Assembly: GCF_002803845.1 (NCBI RefSeq)
Contig: NZ_CP024985.1
Coordinates: forward strand, 5,281,501-5,345,500
Length of the DNA stretch: 64,000 bases
Direction of reading: 5' to 3'
Source: Streptomyces lavendulae subsp. lavendulae
GTDB lineage: Bacteria; Actinomycetota; Actinomycetes; Streptomycetales; Streptomycetaceae
This document shows, one piece after another, positions 50,742-59,213 of this stretch. The first letter of the stretch is position 1. Every line of letters starts with the position of its first letter. A program made the position numbers and the translations under genes. The notes below the pieces were generated by a model. That model did not search any database, had not been told where the DNA came from, and saw only the letters and a list, made by a program, of their open reading frames with translations.

Positions 50742-52553
50742 TCACTCGCCCGGGTGGAGGGGGGTCCGGGGGTCGATCATCTCGGCGATGCGGTCGGGCG
50801 GGACCGCGCGGGAGTAGAGCCAGCCCTGGCCCGTGTCGCAGCCGACGCGGCGCAGCCGGGCGGCCTGGCCGGCGGTCTCCACGCACTCGGCGGTGACCGT
50901 CAGGCCCAGCCGGTGCGCGAGCTGCACCAGGGCCTCCACGATGGTCTCGTCGGCCGGGTTGGGATGGGCGCCCTCCTCGTAGCGGAAGCCCCGCACGAAG
51001 GAGCCGTCCAGCTTCAGCACCGACACCGGGAGCCGGCTCAGGTAGGCCAGGTTCGAGTACCCGGTGCCGAAGTCGTCGATGGCGATCCGCACGCCCATGT
51101 CGCTCAGCGCCTGGAGGGCCTGCAGCGGCCGCCCCGCGGAGCCCATCACGGCCGACTCGGTCAGCTCCAGCTGGAGCAGCTGCGGGGCCAGGCCGGTCTC
51201 GGCGAGGATCTCCGCCACGTCGCCGACCAGGTCGGAGTCCCACACCTGGCGCACGGCCACGTTCACGGAGACGAACACCGGCGCGTCGCTGGGCTGCTCG
51301 ATCTGCCAGCGCCGGGCCTGGCGGCAGGCCGTGCCCAGCACCCACCGGCCCAACTGGACGATGGAGCCGTCCTCTTCGGCGATCCCGATGAACCGATTCG
51401 GCGTGAGCGTGCCGAACTGCGGGTGGTTCCAGCGGACCAGGGCCTCCACCCCGCGCACGGCTCCGCTCTCCAGGTCCACCAGGGGCTGGTACTCCAGCTC
51501 GAACTCGCCCCGCTCCACCGCCGGCCGCAGCGTCGAGGACAGCGCCTGCCGCGTCATGCGGTGCGCGTTGCGCTCCGGGTCGAAGAGGGTCCAGCGGGCC
51601 TTGCCGTCCGCCTTCGCCCAGTACAGGGTGGTGTCCGCCGCCTGCATCAGCCCCGTCGCCGAGGTGCCGGCCGCGTCCCGCTCGACCACCCCGATCGAGG
51701 CGGACACCGACAACCGCTGCCCGGCCAGGTCGAACGGCTCCTGTACGGCGTCCAGCACGCTCCGCGCCAGGTCGACGAGCTGCTCGGTGCCGGTGGAGTC
51801 CTCGACCAGCAGGGCGAACTCGTCGCCGCCGAGCCGGGCCACCAGGTGCCCGCCCGTGCGCCCGTACCCGGACTGGTCGGCGCACTGCGTCAGCCGGGCC
51901 GCCACGGCGGTCAGCAGCCGGTCGCCGACCCGGTGGCCCAGGGTGTCGTTGACGGCCTTGAACCCGTCGAGGTCGAGGTAGCACAGGCCGATCCGGCCCG
52001 TACCGCCCTGCCCGTACGCCGAGGACTCCAGGGCGGCGGAGAGCCGCTCGAAGAACAGGGCCCGGTTGGGCAGCCGGGTCACCGGGTCGTGCATCTGGAG
52101 GTGGCGCAGGCGGGCCTGGAGGTCGCGCCGGTCGCTGATGTCGGCCACGGACAGCAGGACGTCCTGCGTGCCGGCCACCGGCTCCAGCGTGACCTCGGTC
52201 CAGAGCGAGTGCCCGTCGGGGTGCTTGAGCCGGCGCGTGCAGCGCAGCCGGGCCTGACGCCCGCGCAGCACCTCCTTGTAGGCCTGCCAGGTACGGGCCT
52301 CGGCCGCCAGGTCCACCAGATCGGCGGCGTGCTGCCCGGCGAGCGCCTGCGGCTCGCCGCCCAGCAGTCCGGCGAGGGCGCGGTTGGCGGCGAGCACCTC
52401 GCCGTCGCGGCCGACGAGGGCCATCGCGAGGTGCGCCGCGTCGAAGGCGGCCCGGTAGTCGCGCGGCGGGACAGGCACCGCGGGGTGACGCTCCGTAAGG
52501 GTCGATCGGATGCTGTCGGCCGCCGAACCGGTTCCTTCTGAGGTTGCGCTCAC
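50742..52553 (-). CDS. PAS-GGDEF-EAL c-di-GMP turnover protein
   Basis: The 603-residue cytoplasmic protein has a PAS sensor (about 30-145), a GGDEF diguanylate cyclase domain with intact LGGDEF at 241-246, and an EAL phosphodiesterase domain with EAL at 370-372 and the IDDFGTGYSNLAYLSRLPVSVLKLD signature. Both active sites look intact, so it could make and break c-di-GMP, like RmdA-type proteins of Streptomyces that control development. The PAS domain would set which activity dominates. No membrane helices are seen. The ATG is at 52551-52553, and a possible -10 box TATGAT lies about 50 bases upstream on the minus strand. Confidence 0.94.
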   Translation of the reverse strand: MSATSEGTGSAADSIRSTLTERHPAVPVPPRDYRAAFDAAHLAMALVGRDGEVLAANRALAGLLGGEPQALAGQHAADLVDLAAEARTWQAYKEVLRGRQARLRCTRRLKHPDGHSLWTEVTLEPVAGTQDVLLSVADISDRRDLQARLRHLQMHDPVTRLPNRALFFERLSAALESSAYGQGGTGRIGLCYLDLDGFKAVNDTLGHRVGDRLLTAVAARLTQCADQSGYGRTGGHLVARLGGDEFALLVEDSTGTEQLVDLARSVLDAVQEPFDLAGQRLSVSASIGVVERDAAGTSATGLMQAADTTLYWAKADGKARWTLFDPERNAHRMTRQALSSTLRPAVERGEFELEYQPLVDLESGAVRGVEALVRWNHPQFGTLTPNRFIGIAEEDGSIVQLGRWVLGTACRQARRWQIEQPSDAPVFVSVNVAVRQVWDSDLVGDVAEILAETGLAPQLLQLELTESAVMGSAGRPLQALQALSDMGVRIAIDDFGTGYSNLAYLSRLPVSVLKLDGSFVRGFRYEEGAHPNPADETIVEALVQLAHRLGLTVTAECVETAGQAARLRRVGCDTGQGWLYSRAVPPDRIAEMIDPRTPLHPGE

Positions 52554-52921
52554 CCTTGGCTCCCGCAGTGTTCGTGAGTGTCCGTGCAGGAAAGTGTGCC
52601 GATCATAGAGGCTGCCGGGAGGCCCTATCCAGCGGCGTCGCCGTGCGGGGGGCGGCCCGTCGGCATGATGACGCCCTGCGGACGGTGTGCTGACGGAGCG
52701 TCGAGGACGGTCCGCGTGATCGTTTCTGCGCGCCTGTGAGCGTGCGAGCGCCCTCGTTGATCTCGGGTGATCGGATGTGACGTTCCGTAGGCGGGCGCGT
52801 AAAGCCGGGGGGTCACCGACTTGCCGTACCCCTCACTCATGTGGGGCAGCGGAACAGGGCATTAGTAAGACAATCGCCTCAAGGTGGATGAGAGGGTACG
52901 AATCCACCACCGGAGGTCGAT
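52554..52921. other. divergent promoter region between c-di-GMP gene and metalloprotease
   Basis: This 368-base gap contains TATGAT on the minus strand (plus-strand 52602-52607) as a possible -10 box for the GGDEF-EAL gene, and GGAGG at 52913-52917 as the ribosome site of the metalloprotease. A minus-strand frame of about 70 codons exists but has no domain or ribosome site. I see no RNA gene. Confidence 0.55.
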
Positions 52922-54160
52922 GTGCCGCCACAGCAGACACCCGGGGGAGTGGACCGCTCCCGCATGCGCAGTACGGCCGCCGCCCTCACCTCCCTGACGG
53001 CGCTCGCCGCGATGTCGCTCGTGGCGGGTCCCGCGGTGGCCGATCCCCGGACCGGCGGCCCCTGTGCGCTGACGCGCACGGCCGCGCACCACTCCCTCGG
53101 TCTGGACAGCTGGAACCGGGCCTACCCCAAGCCCGAGCGCGAGCTCAACGCGGTGCTGGTCTTCCTCTCCTTCCCCGACCACCGGCCCGCCGTCACCCCG
53201 GCGGAGCTGACCTCCGACTACTTCCCGGCGACCTCCGACTTCTTCCAGCGGGCCTCCTACGGCCGGTTCCGCCTGGTCCCGCACCCGCAGGAGCGGTGGA
53301 TCCAGATGCCCCGGCCGTCGGCCGCCTACGGGATACGGCGCGACTGGGCCCCCGAGGACCGGGCGGCCTACCTGAGGGACGCGGTCGCCGCCGCCGATCC
53401 GCAGGTCGACTTCTCCCGGTACGACGTCGTGTACTTCGTCGCCGACCCGAACGCCCCCGGCGTGGACTCCGACGCCACCAAGGTGGTGAACTTCGACCGC
53501 CCGATCACCGCGGACGGCGTGCAGCTGCGGCGGATCGTGACCGTCTTCGAGCACCACCCGCCCGACCGCAACGTGCTGGCCCACGAGACCGGGCACGTCT
53601 TCGACCTGCCCGACCTCTACCACCGGCCGACGGACGGCAAGGGTGACTGGGACACCTACGTCGGCGACTGGGACGTCATGGGCAGCCAGTTCGGCATGGC
53701 CCCGGACCTGTTCGGCTGGCACAAGTGGAAGCTGGGCTGGCTCGACCCCTCCCAGGTCGACTGCGTGCGCTCCGGCACCTCCCTGCACACCCTCCAGCCG
53801 CTCTCGGAGGCCCCGCCGCGCGGCGGGGTGGGCGGGACCAGGCTCGCGGTGATCCGTACGGGGCCGGGCAGCGCGATCGCCGTCGAGGCCCGGGGCTCCT
53901 CCGGCAACGACGGGGACATCTGCACGGAGGGCGTCCTGGTCTACCGGGTCCGCAACGAGGCGGCCTCCGGCGGCGGCCCGATCGAGGTGGTGGACGGGCA
54001 CCCGCGCACGGAGGCCTGCTGGGACCGCTCCGTGTACCCGCCGCTGGCGGACGCGCCGCTGGAGGTCGGGGAGACGTTCACGGTGCCGGGCGAGCGGATC
54101 ACGATCGAGGTCGCGGACCGCACGCAGTCCGGCGCGTACACCGTGAAGATCACGACCTGA
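52922..54160 (+). CDS. secreted M6-like zinc metalloprotease
   Basis: The 412-residue precursor has a long signal peptide (about 1-40, ending AVADP). The M6/immune-inhibitor-A-like peptidase domain contains LNAVLVFLSFPDHRPAVTP and the zinc motif AHETGHVFDLPDLYH (HETGH 221-225, third ligand region shortly after), followed by GDWDVMGSQFGMAPDLFGWHKWKLGWL, where VMG forms the met-turn. A C-terminal beta domain ends the protein. It should be secreted and degrade proteins; targets are unknown. The GTG at 52922 follows GGAGG. A terminator and tRNA-Lys follow. Confidence 0.9.
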   Translation: MPPQQTPGGVDRSRMRSTAAALTSLTALAAMSLVAGPAVADPRTGGPCALTRTAAHHSLGLDSWNRAYPKPERELNAVLVFLSFPDHRPAVTPAELTSDYFPATSDFFQRASYGRFRLVPHPQERWIQMPRPSAAYGIRRDWAPEDRAAYLRDAVAAADPQVDFSRYDVVYFVADPNAPGVDSDATKVVNFDRPITADGVQLRRIVTVFEHHPPDRNVLAHETGHVFDLPDLYHRPTDGKGDWDTYVGDWDVMGSQFGMAPDLFGWHKWKLGWLDPSQVDCVRSGTSLHTLQPLSEAPPRGGVGGTRLAVIRTGPGSAIAVEARGSSGNDGDICTEGVLVYRVRNEAASGGGPIEVVDGHPRTEACWDRSVYPPLADAPLEVGETFTVPGERITIEVADRTQSGAYTVKITT

Positions 54161-54179
54161 CGGCGGCGGACACGACGAA

Positions 54180-54211
54180 GAAGGCCCCCGCTCTGATGAG
54201 CGGGGGCCTTC
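54180..54211. terminator. bidirectional terminator between metalloprotease and tRNA-Lys copy 3
   Basis: Bases 54180-54192 and 54199-54211 form a perfect 13-bp stem with a 6-base loop. Confidence 0.8.
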
Positions 54212-54221
54212 TCCCGTCTGT

Positions 54222-54294
54222 GCGCCGCCAGGGACTCGAACCCCGGACCCGCTGATTAAGAGTCAGCTGCTCTAACCAACTGAGCTAGCGGCGC
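54222..54294 (-). tRNA. tRNA-Lys (CTT), copy 3
   Basis: The 73-nt gene is identical to the copies at 39687 and 46385. It also shares short flanks with copy 1: GTCTGT before the acceptor end and TTGCTGAC on the other side. Confidence 0.96.
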
Positions 54295-54318
54295 TTGCTG
54301 ACGAGGTAGACATTAGCA

Positions 54319-54882
54319 TCAGGTCCGGCCGAAGGAAAAATCGATACCGGGCCGGGCGGCGTGCAGGAACGCCCAGAGCAGGGAGTCCGGCCCCGGGAGC
54401 CAGGGCCGCCGGGAGTCGGGGGCCACCAGCCAGCGCGACGGCCCGGACGCGGAGCCGGCGGACAGCGGGGGCACGGTGACGGCGTCCCCGTGGCCATGAC
54501 AGAGCGGGGCCGCCGCGGCCGGGCTCCACTCCTCCCACGCGAGCAGGGCCGGCAGCCGCTGCGCGGTCCCGGGGGCGGCGAAGAGCAGCATCCGGCCGCG
54601 GTGCACGGCGGCGGGCCCGGAGCCGGGCCCCCGCTCCCAGAGCAGGTCGAGCATCCGGCGGCCCACCACGAGCGGAACGTTGACGACGTCGAACGCGGTC
54701 CCGCAGGGCAGCACCGCCGGCGCGGCGGGCCGGGCCTGCCAGACCGCGAGGGTGTCCTCCGGCCGGGCGGAGGCGGAGGCCAGCCAGGCGGCGCCCTGCG
54801 GGGTGACCTGGGTGGCGGGCGCGGTGCGGGCGTCGAGGCCTTCGAGTGCGGGGCAGCCGGCGGCCGTCGTCAGGGTCGTCAT
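54319..54882 (-). CDS. bifunctional primase/polymerase-like small protein
   Basis: From ATG 54880-54882 the product has 187 residues. It resembles short streptomycete proteins annotated as bifunctional DNA primase/polymerase N-terminal domain, with LPCGTAFDVVNVPLVVGRRMLDLLWERG, HRGRMLLFAAPGTAQRLPALLAWEEW, LCHGHGDAVTVPP and SRWLVAPDSRRPWLPGPDSLLWAFLHA. The catalytic acidic triad of true prim-pols is not obvious: only FDVV is suggestive, so activity is doubtful. It is a standalone gene 24 bases from tRNA-Lys, a position where mobile elements often integrate, but its GC and codon use look native. Confidence 0.72.
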   Translation of the reverse strand: MTTLTTAAGCPALEGLDARTAPATQVTPQGAAWLASASARPEDTLAVWQARPAAPAVLPCGTAFDVVNVPLVVGRRMLDLLWERGPGSGPAAVHRGRMLLFAAPGTAQRLPALLAWEEWSPAAAAPLCHGHGDAVTVPPLSAGSASGPSRWLVAPDSRRPWLPGPDSLLWAFLHAARPGIDFSFGRT

Positions 54883-55087
54883 ATGCCAAGGTCTACCGGG
54901 CGTAGCCTTCCCGTTCCCGGGAGTTACCGAAAACCGGGACAGGGCGGGCACCGGTGGAGTATGTTGCGCCGCGCATATGCCAGGGGGCGCGCGGTGGCGC
55001 CGCCCGGAACGCCGCGCGCCCGGCGCCCGCCGGTGGGCGGTGCGCCGGGCACGGTGCAGGGTGCTGCCGGGTGGGTGCGGGGCGGGC

Positions 55088-55435
55088 TCAGACGGTGTCG
55101 GGGCCCGCGCCGCGCTGGAGGTCCTCGCCGAACTCGATCATCTTGCGCGCGTAGTCCTCGGTCCACTCCGCCGCTTCGGCGATGGCCTGCGGCGAGAGCC
55201 GGTCGAAGCGGCGCGGGTCCGCCAGCTGGGCCGCCGCCAGGGCCTGGAACTCCACCGCTCTGTCCTGCGCGGCCCGGAAGGCCAGGGTCAGCTCGGTGGC
55301 GCGGGCCAGCAGCTCACGCGGGTCCTCGATCGACTCCAGGTCGAAGAAGTGCTCCGGGTCCGTGGCGGCCTCCGAGGGCTCGAAGAGCAACGGCGCCGGC
55401 CGCAGCCTCCGCTCGGTCCGCTCGGGCTCTGCCAT
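55088..55435 (-). CDS. hypothetical helical protein
   Basis: The 115-residue protein begins at ATG 55433-55435 with an AGGAGG site. It is acidic and alpha-helical: FFDLESIEDPRELLARATELTLAFRAAQDRAVEFQALAAAQLADPRRFDRLSPQAIAEAAEWTEDYARKMIEFGEDLQRG. No named domain is recognised. The repeated Ala/Glu/Arg pattern could form a helical hairpin or coiled coil. It lies 77 bases after the flavin-reductase gene in the same direction. The frame is open further upstream, but that part runs through the reductase gene. Confidence 0.72.
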   Translation of the reverse strand: MAEPERTERRLRPAPLLFEPSEAATDPEHFFDLESIEDPRELLARATELTLAFRAAQDRAVEFQALAAAQLADPRRFDRLSPQAIAEAAEWTEDYARKMIEFGEDLQRGAGPDTV

Positions 55436-55512
55436 GCGTGTCCTCCTGCTGCGCGTACGAAATCCTCCGGGCCACCCTCCATTGTCCAGCGTCGCGCAAG
55501 GGTGCCGCCGGT

Positions 55513-56070
55513 TCAGGCGGCGGCGGGCTCCTTGGCCAGGGCCGCGATGTCCTCGAAGACGCCCGCCAGCTCGCCCGCCAGCCCCTCCGTCGGCGCGAAG
55601 CCCTCGGCGCCGACCAGCGCGTTGATGCCGGGAACCGCGACCGAGCGCCCGGCGGGCAGCATGCCGAGCCGGGTCAGGACCGGCAGCAGCATCTCGGCGG
55701 CCGGGGCGCCGCCCGTGGCGCCCGCGCTGTAGCTGACCAGGCCGACCGGCTTGCCCTGCCACTCGCGGTAGAGGAAGTCGATGGCGTTCTTGAAGGGGGC
55801 GGTGAAGGAGCCGTTGTACATCGGCAGCACGAACACGAACGCGTCCGCGGAGTCGACGAGCGCGCTCCACTCCCGGGTGTGCGCGTGGGCGTAGTTCCCA
55901 GTCGAGGCGTACTCCGGCTCGTCCAGGAAGGGCAGCGCGATCTCCGCCAGGTCCACCGGGGTGACCTCGAAGGCGCCGTGCGCGCGGGCCTCGTCGACGA
56001 CCCAGCGCGCGAGGGGGCGGCCGCTGGAGGTGGGGCGGGTGGCGGCGGAGACGACGTGCAGGCGGGTCAT
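55513..56070 (-). CDS. NADPH-dependent FMN reductase family protein
   Basis: The 185-residue flavodoxin-fold protein has LHVVSAATRPTSSGRPLARWVVDEARAHG at the phosphate-binding loop, then the active-site region FVFVLPMYNGSFTAPFKNAIDFLYREWQGKPVGLVSYSAGATGGAPAAEML, typical of the NADPH:FMN and chromate/quinone reductase family. It reduces FMN or quinones with NADPH in the cytoplasm. The start at 56068-56070 is an ATG. Between it and the repeat region upstream is a 119-base gap without a gene. Confidence 0.92.
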   Translation of the reverse strand: MTRLHVVSAATRPTSSGRPLARWVVDEARAHGAFEVTPVDLAEIALPFLDEPEYASTGNYAHAHTREWSALVDSADAFVFVLPMYNGSFTAPFKNAIDFLYREWQGKPVGLVSYSAGATGGAPAAEMLLPVLTRLGMLPAGRSVAVPGINALVGAEGFAPTEGLAGELAGVFEDIAALAKEPAAA

Positions 56071-56189
56071 GGCGTGAACTCCCGTTGGGTGGAGGTGTGC
56101 TGTGCGCAGCGAAGTCTCCCCGCCGGGGCCCGGCCGGGGGAAACCGGAACCCCGCCGTATGTCACGACCGCCCCCGCCGCCGGTCAGTG

Positions 56190-56366
56190 CCGCCAGGCCG
56201 CCCGGTGTTCGGCGAGGTGGGCCAGGACCGACGGTGTGCCGGTTACGGCCGCCAGGCCACCCGGTGTTCGGCGAGGTGGGCCAGGACCGACGGTGCGCCG
56301 GTTACGGCCGCCAGGCCACACGGTGTTCGGCGAGGTGGGCCAGGACCGAATGGTTCGCCTCCCAGC
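56190..56366. repeat. 59-bp tandem repeat, three copies, covering the 3' end of the helicase gene
   Basis: The same roughly 59-base unit starts near 56190, 56249 and 56308, with only a few differences (GGTGTTCGGCGAGG at 56204, 56263 and 56322). Read on the minus strand each unit can encode SVLAHLAEHRVAWRP or a variant, followed by a stop or near-stop. The helicase stop at 56302-56304 lies at the end of the first unit reached. The extra copies look like duplicated gene ends, and the 59-base period breaks the reading frame. Confidence 0.9.
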
Positions 56367-57633
56367 CGTCGGGGAACTTCACGGTGACGCCCAGCTGGAC
56401 CGGCTCCGTCGACGGGTGTTCGTCCAGGAGGGCCGCTATGCCCGCGCGGGCCACCACCACGCAGGCGTGCCGGTGCCGGGAGGCCAGGACGCACAGCCGG
56501 CCCGTCTCCAGGTGGAACGCCGTCGCGTCGGGGCGGCCCGACAGGGGGTGCAGGACCACCGTGAGGTCGTACTCGCGGCCCTGGAGCCGGTTCGCGGTGT
56601 CCACGGTGACCCCGGTGACGCCCAGCGAGGCCAGGGCCGTGCGGACCGCGGCGGCCTGGTCGCGGTGGGCGGTGCCCACGGCGATCCGGGCGGCGGTCAG
56701 CGGGGACGGCCGCGGGGACTGCTCGTCGGCGGTCACCGCGCCCCGGTCCAGCGCCCGCCGGACCACCAGCGCCACCGCCCCCACCGCCTCCGGATCCGTG
56801 CGCGGAGTGTGCCGCGCGGGCAGTTCCAGCAGCCCCCAGCCCGACGCGGCGGCCTCGTCCAGCACCCGGTCGGGGCCCGAACCGTCGCCCGCGACCCCGT
56901 ACGAGAGCCGCCGCTCGCCCGGACCCGTACCGCTGCGGAACTGGCTGTACGGGTAGAAGGCGCGCGAGACCAGCGGCGCGGCCGTCGCGGGCAGCCGCCA
57001 CGACACCGGGAGCCGGTGCTGCGGCAGCTGCGGGTTGTGCGCCAGCAGGGTGGACACCGCCGACGCCGAGGGGTCGTAGGACAGGCCCGCCCACTGCTCG
57101 GCGCCCACCACGCTGAACGGGTCCAGCTGCCCCGGATCGCCGACGAACAGCGCCCGGTCGAACAGCCCGGCCACGGCCAGCAGCGCGTCGGAGCGCATCT
57201 GGTACGCCTCGTCGACGATCGCGTGCTCCCAGGGCTCCGCGTCCTTCACGTACGCCCACTTCGCGGCCGTGGAGATGGTCACCGGCAGCTCCGCCAGGTC
57301 CCCGGGCTTCGCGGAGAGGGTGACGGACGGCAGCTCGCGCAGGGCGGGGTCGTAGGCGTCGCCATCGCTGCTGTGCAGCCGGCCCACCTTCAGCTCCGGG
57401 TCCTTGTCGGCGAGCCGCAGCACCAGGTCGTCGACCTGCGCGTTGGTCTGCGCGACCACCATCAGGCGGCGCCCGGCCGCGGCCAGTTCGCGGGCCGCGC
57501 GCACCACGAGCGTCGACTTCCCGGCGCCGGGCGGGGAGTCCACCACCACGCCCCGCTCGGTGCCGTGCAGGGTGTCGCGCAGGATGGCGGCGGTCGCCTC
57601 GGCGGCGGCCGCGCCCGGGTCGAAGCCGGTCAC
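56302..57633 (-). CDS. SF1 helicase-like ATPase of the nuclease-helicase operon
   Basis: The 443-residue protein starts at GTG 57631-57633, overlapping the previous stop. It has SF1 helicase motifs: Walker A VDSPPGAGKSTLV (32-43), motif Ia VVAQTNAQVDDLVLRL, Walker B AIVDEAYQM (DEAY 141-144), motif III FVGDPGQLDPF, motif IV LPVSWRLPATAAPLVSRAF, motif V VTVDTANRLQGREYDLTVV and motif VI VLASRHRHACVVV. The set is closest to Upf1/Dna2-type helicases. It lacks a nuclease domain, which the Cas4-like partner could supply. The stop lies inside the 59-bp repeats, so the C terminus (NHSVLAHLAEHRVAWRP) has been re-formed by the duplication. Confidence 0.85.
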   Translation of the reverse strand: MTGFDPGAAAAEATAAILRDTLHGTERGVVVDSPPGAGKSTLVVRAARELAAAGRRLMVVAQTNAQVDDLVLRLADKDPELKVGRLHSSDGDAYDPALRELPSVTLSAKPGDLAELPVTISTAAKWAYVKDAEPWEHAIVDEAYQMRSDALLAVAGLFDRALFVGDPGQLDPFSVVGAEQWAGLSYDPSASAVSTLLAHNPQLPQHRLPVSWRLPATAAPLVSRAFYPYSQFRSGTGPGERRLSYGVAGDGSGPDRVLDEAAASGWGLLELPARHTPRTDPEAVGAVALVVRRALDRGAVTADEQSPRPSPLTAARIAVGTAHRDQAAAVRTALASLGVTGVTVDTANRLQGREYDLTVVLHPLSGRPDATAFHLETGRLCVLASRHRHACVVVARAGIAALLDEHPSTEPVQLGVTVKFPDGWEANHSVLAHLAEHRVAWRP

Positions 57634-59213
57634 AGGAGGTCCTCGTCGGTCACGGAGTCGGGCGGCGTCGGGGCGCTCAGGTGGGCCGGCGGCCCGCCGT
57701 GCGTCCACGGGGTGTGCTCGGGGTCGGGCAGCTTGGGCCCGCCCCGCGCGTCGTGCTCGAACAGCGTCCAGCACACCCGGTCGCCCTTCTCCGGCACCGA
57801 GCCCGCCACCGGCTCCCGGCCCGCGCCCATCTTGTCGAGCACGCGCAGCACCAGCTGCCCGTCCTCCTCGTGGCGCACGAACGCGAAGGCCTGCTGGCGC
57901 CCGTCGAGCGAGCGGAACACCTTCCCGCCGCCCTCGTCCGCGAGTTGGGGCCGGTCCTCGGTGGCCACGGTCACCAGGGGGCGCGGGCGGGGCCGCTTGC
58001 CCTCCGTCCACTCCATCACCACCTCGGTGACCTCACCGGCGAAGGCCTCGCCCGCGAGCCGCCGGCCCGCCATGACCAGCGGGTCGTCGAGGGCCTCCTG
58101 CGCGTCGAGCCGGACCTGCTCGGTCTCGCGCGTGGCCAGCTTCTGGGCCGCCGTCACCGCGTCGTCGCGGCGCGGCTGCGGGGGCTCGCCCGCCCGGACG
58201 CGGTCCCGGTGGCCGGTGAAGGACCACCGGTCGCGGGTCCAGCGGTCGGTGGTGCGCTCGCCCGGCGGCAGGGCGCGCAGCAGGGCGATCGCCTCCCAGG
58301 TCTGCCGCCAGGTGTGCGCCATCTGCGAGGTGACCAGCTCCCGGACCGCCAGCTCGGCCTCCCGTACCCGCTCCTCGGCGCCGGGTCCGTCCGCGGCGGC
58401 CGCCGCCCGGGCCGCGTCGAAGCGGCTGATCGCGGGGGCGAGCAGGCCGTTGTCGAAGGCCGGGTCGGTGGCCGGGCCGGCCGGCGGGAACAGCAGCCGG
58501 CCGTGCCCGTCGCGGCCGAGTTCCACGTGCAGGGCCCACTCGGCCCCCGACATGCCCTCGGGCGGAGCCAGCCAGCCCAGCAGCGATCCGAGGTGCTGGT
58601 CCTCCAGGTTGCTCTGGCCGGTGGCCCAGTGCCGGCCAAGCAGCTCGGTGGCGCTGAGCAGCATCGAGGAGCCGGGGACGCGGGAGCGTTCGGCGAGGTG
58701 CGTGAACCAGCGGCCCAGCAGCGGCACCCGGGCGGGCGCCGGGTACGGGTTCTCCGGGTCTTCCTCGGCGGTGCGCCGGAACCGCATCGAGCGGCCCAGC
58801 AGCCGGACGTACTCCACGCCGGCCCGGCTGGGCACGATGATCTGCGGGGCGTCCACGCACAGTTCGGCCTCGACCTTGGTCTTCCGGCCGGTCTCCGGGT
58901 CCGTCTCGGTGCGTTCGGCCGGTTCCACGACGTCCGCGTAGCCGTCGACGTACGGCATCACGCACTCGGCCAGCCCGGCCAGGAACGTCCAGCGCAGGGT
59001 GCGGTCGCGCGGCTGCGGGACCACCAGGACCAGCGGGTCGTCCGGGTCGGTGCCCAGCATCGCGCCGAGCGGCGCCCCCGCCTCTCCGGCGGTGGTCAGG
59101 GGTACGAGGACCAGCGGCCGCTCGCTCAGGTGGCGGTGCCGTACGGTCGCCAGCGGCCGGGCGCGGCCCGCGCGGACGGCCTCCAGCCGGGCCAGGGTGT
59201 TCAGCAGGGGCAT
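57630..59213 (-). CDS. unknown middle protein of the nuclease-helicase operon
   Basis: The 527-residue protein begins at ATG 59211-59213 and has no motif I can name. It is soluble, rich in Arg and acidic residues, with a beta-like N-terminal third (LATVRHRHLSERPLVLVPLTTAGEAG, LVLVVPQPRDRTLRWTFL) and a helical middle (WALHVELGRDGHGRLLFPP, AELAVRELVTSQMAHTWRQTWEAIALL). The C-terminal part (VTEVVMEWTEGKRPRPRPLVTVATED, DGRQQAFAFVRHEEDGQLVLRVLDKMG) could form a small beta barrel. It overlaps the nuclease gene by 13 bases and the helicase gene by 4 bases, so all three are probably made in fixed proportion and may form a complex. Confidence 0.75.
   Translation of the reverse strand: MPLLNTLARLEAVRAGRARPLATVRHRHLSERPLVLVPLTTAGEAGAPLGAMLGTDPDDPLVLVVPQPRDRTLRWTFLAGLAECVMPYVDGYADVVEPAERTETDPETGRKTKVEAELCVDAPQIIVPSRAGVEYVRLLGRSMRFRRTAEEDPENPYPAPARVPLLGRWFTHLAERSRVPGSSMLLSATELLGRHWATGQSNLEDQHLGSLLGWLAPPEGMSGAEWALHVELGRDGHGRLLFPPAGPATDPAFDNGLLAPAISRFDAARAAAAADGPGAEERVREAELAVRELVTSQMAHTWRQTWEAIALLRALPPGERTTDRWTRDRWSFTGHRDRVRAGEPPQPRRDDAVTAAQKLATRETEQVRLDAQEALDDPLVMAGRRLAGEAFAGEVTEVVMEWTEGKRPRPRPLVTVATEDRPQLADEGGGKVFRSLDGRQQAFAFVRHEEDGQLVLRVLDKMGAGREPVAGSVPEKGDRVCWTLFEHDARGGPKLPDPEHTPWTHGGPPAHLSAPTPPDSVTDEDLL

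Noticed and set aside
52625..52840. Small minus-strand frame in the gap before the metalloprotease
   Set aside because: No ribosome site, no domain, and Arg/Pro-rich shadow-like composition; it lies over probable promoter sequence.
54222..54882. Prim-pol-like gene next to tRNA-Lys as a sign of an integrated element
   Set aside because: No integrase, no repeat of the tRNA end and native GC; similar short genes appear to be chromosomal in streptomycetes.
56190..56366. Possible CRISPR array
   Set aside because: The repeats are head to tail with no spacers, the unit is 59 bases and overlaps a coding end, and there are no cas1 or cas2 genes. The nearby Cas4-like nuclease is not evidence for CRISPR by itself.
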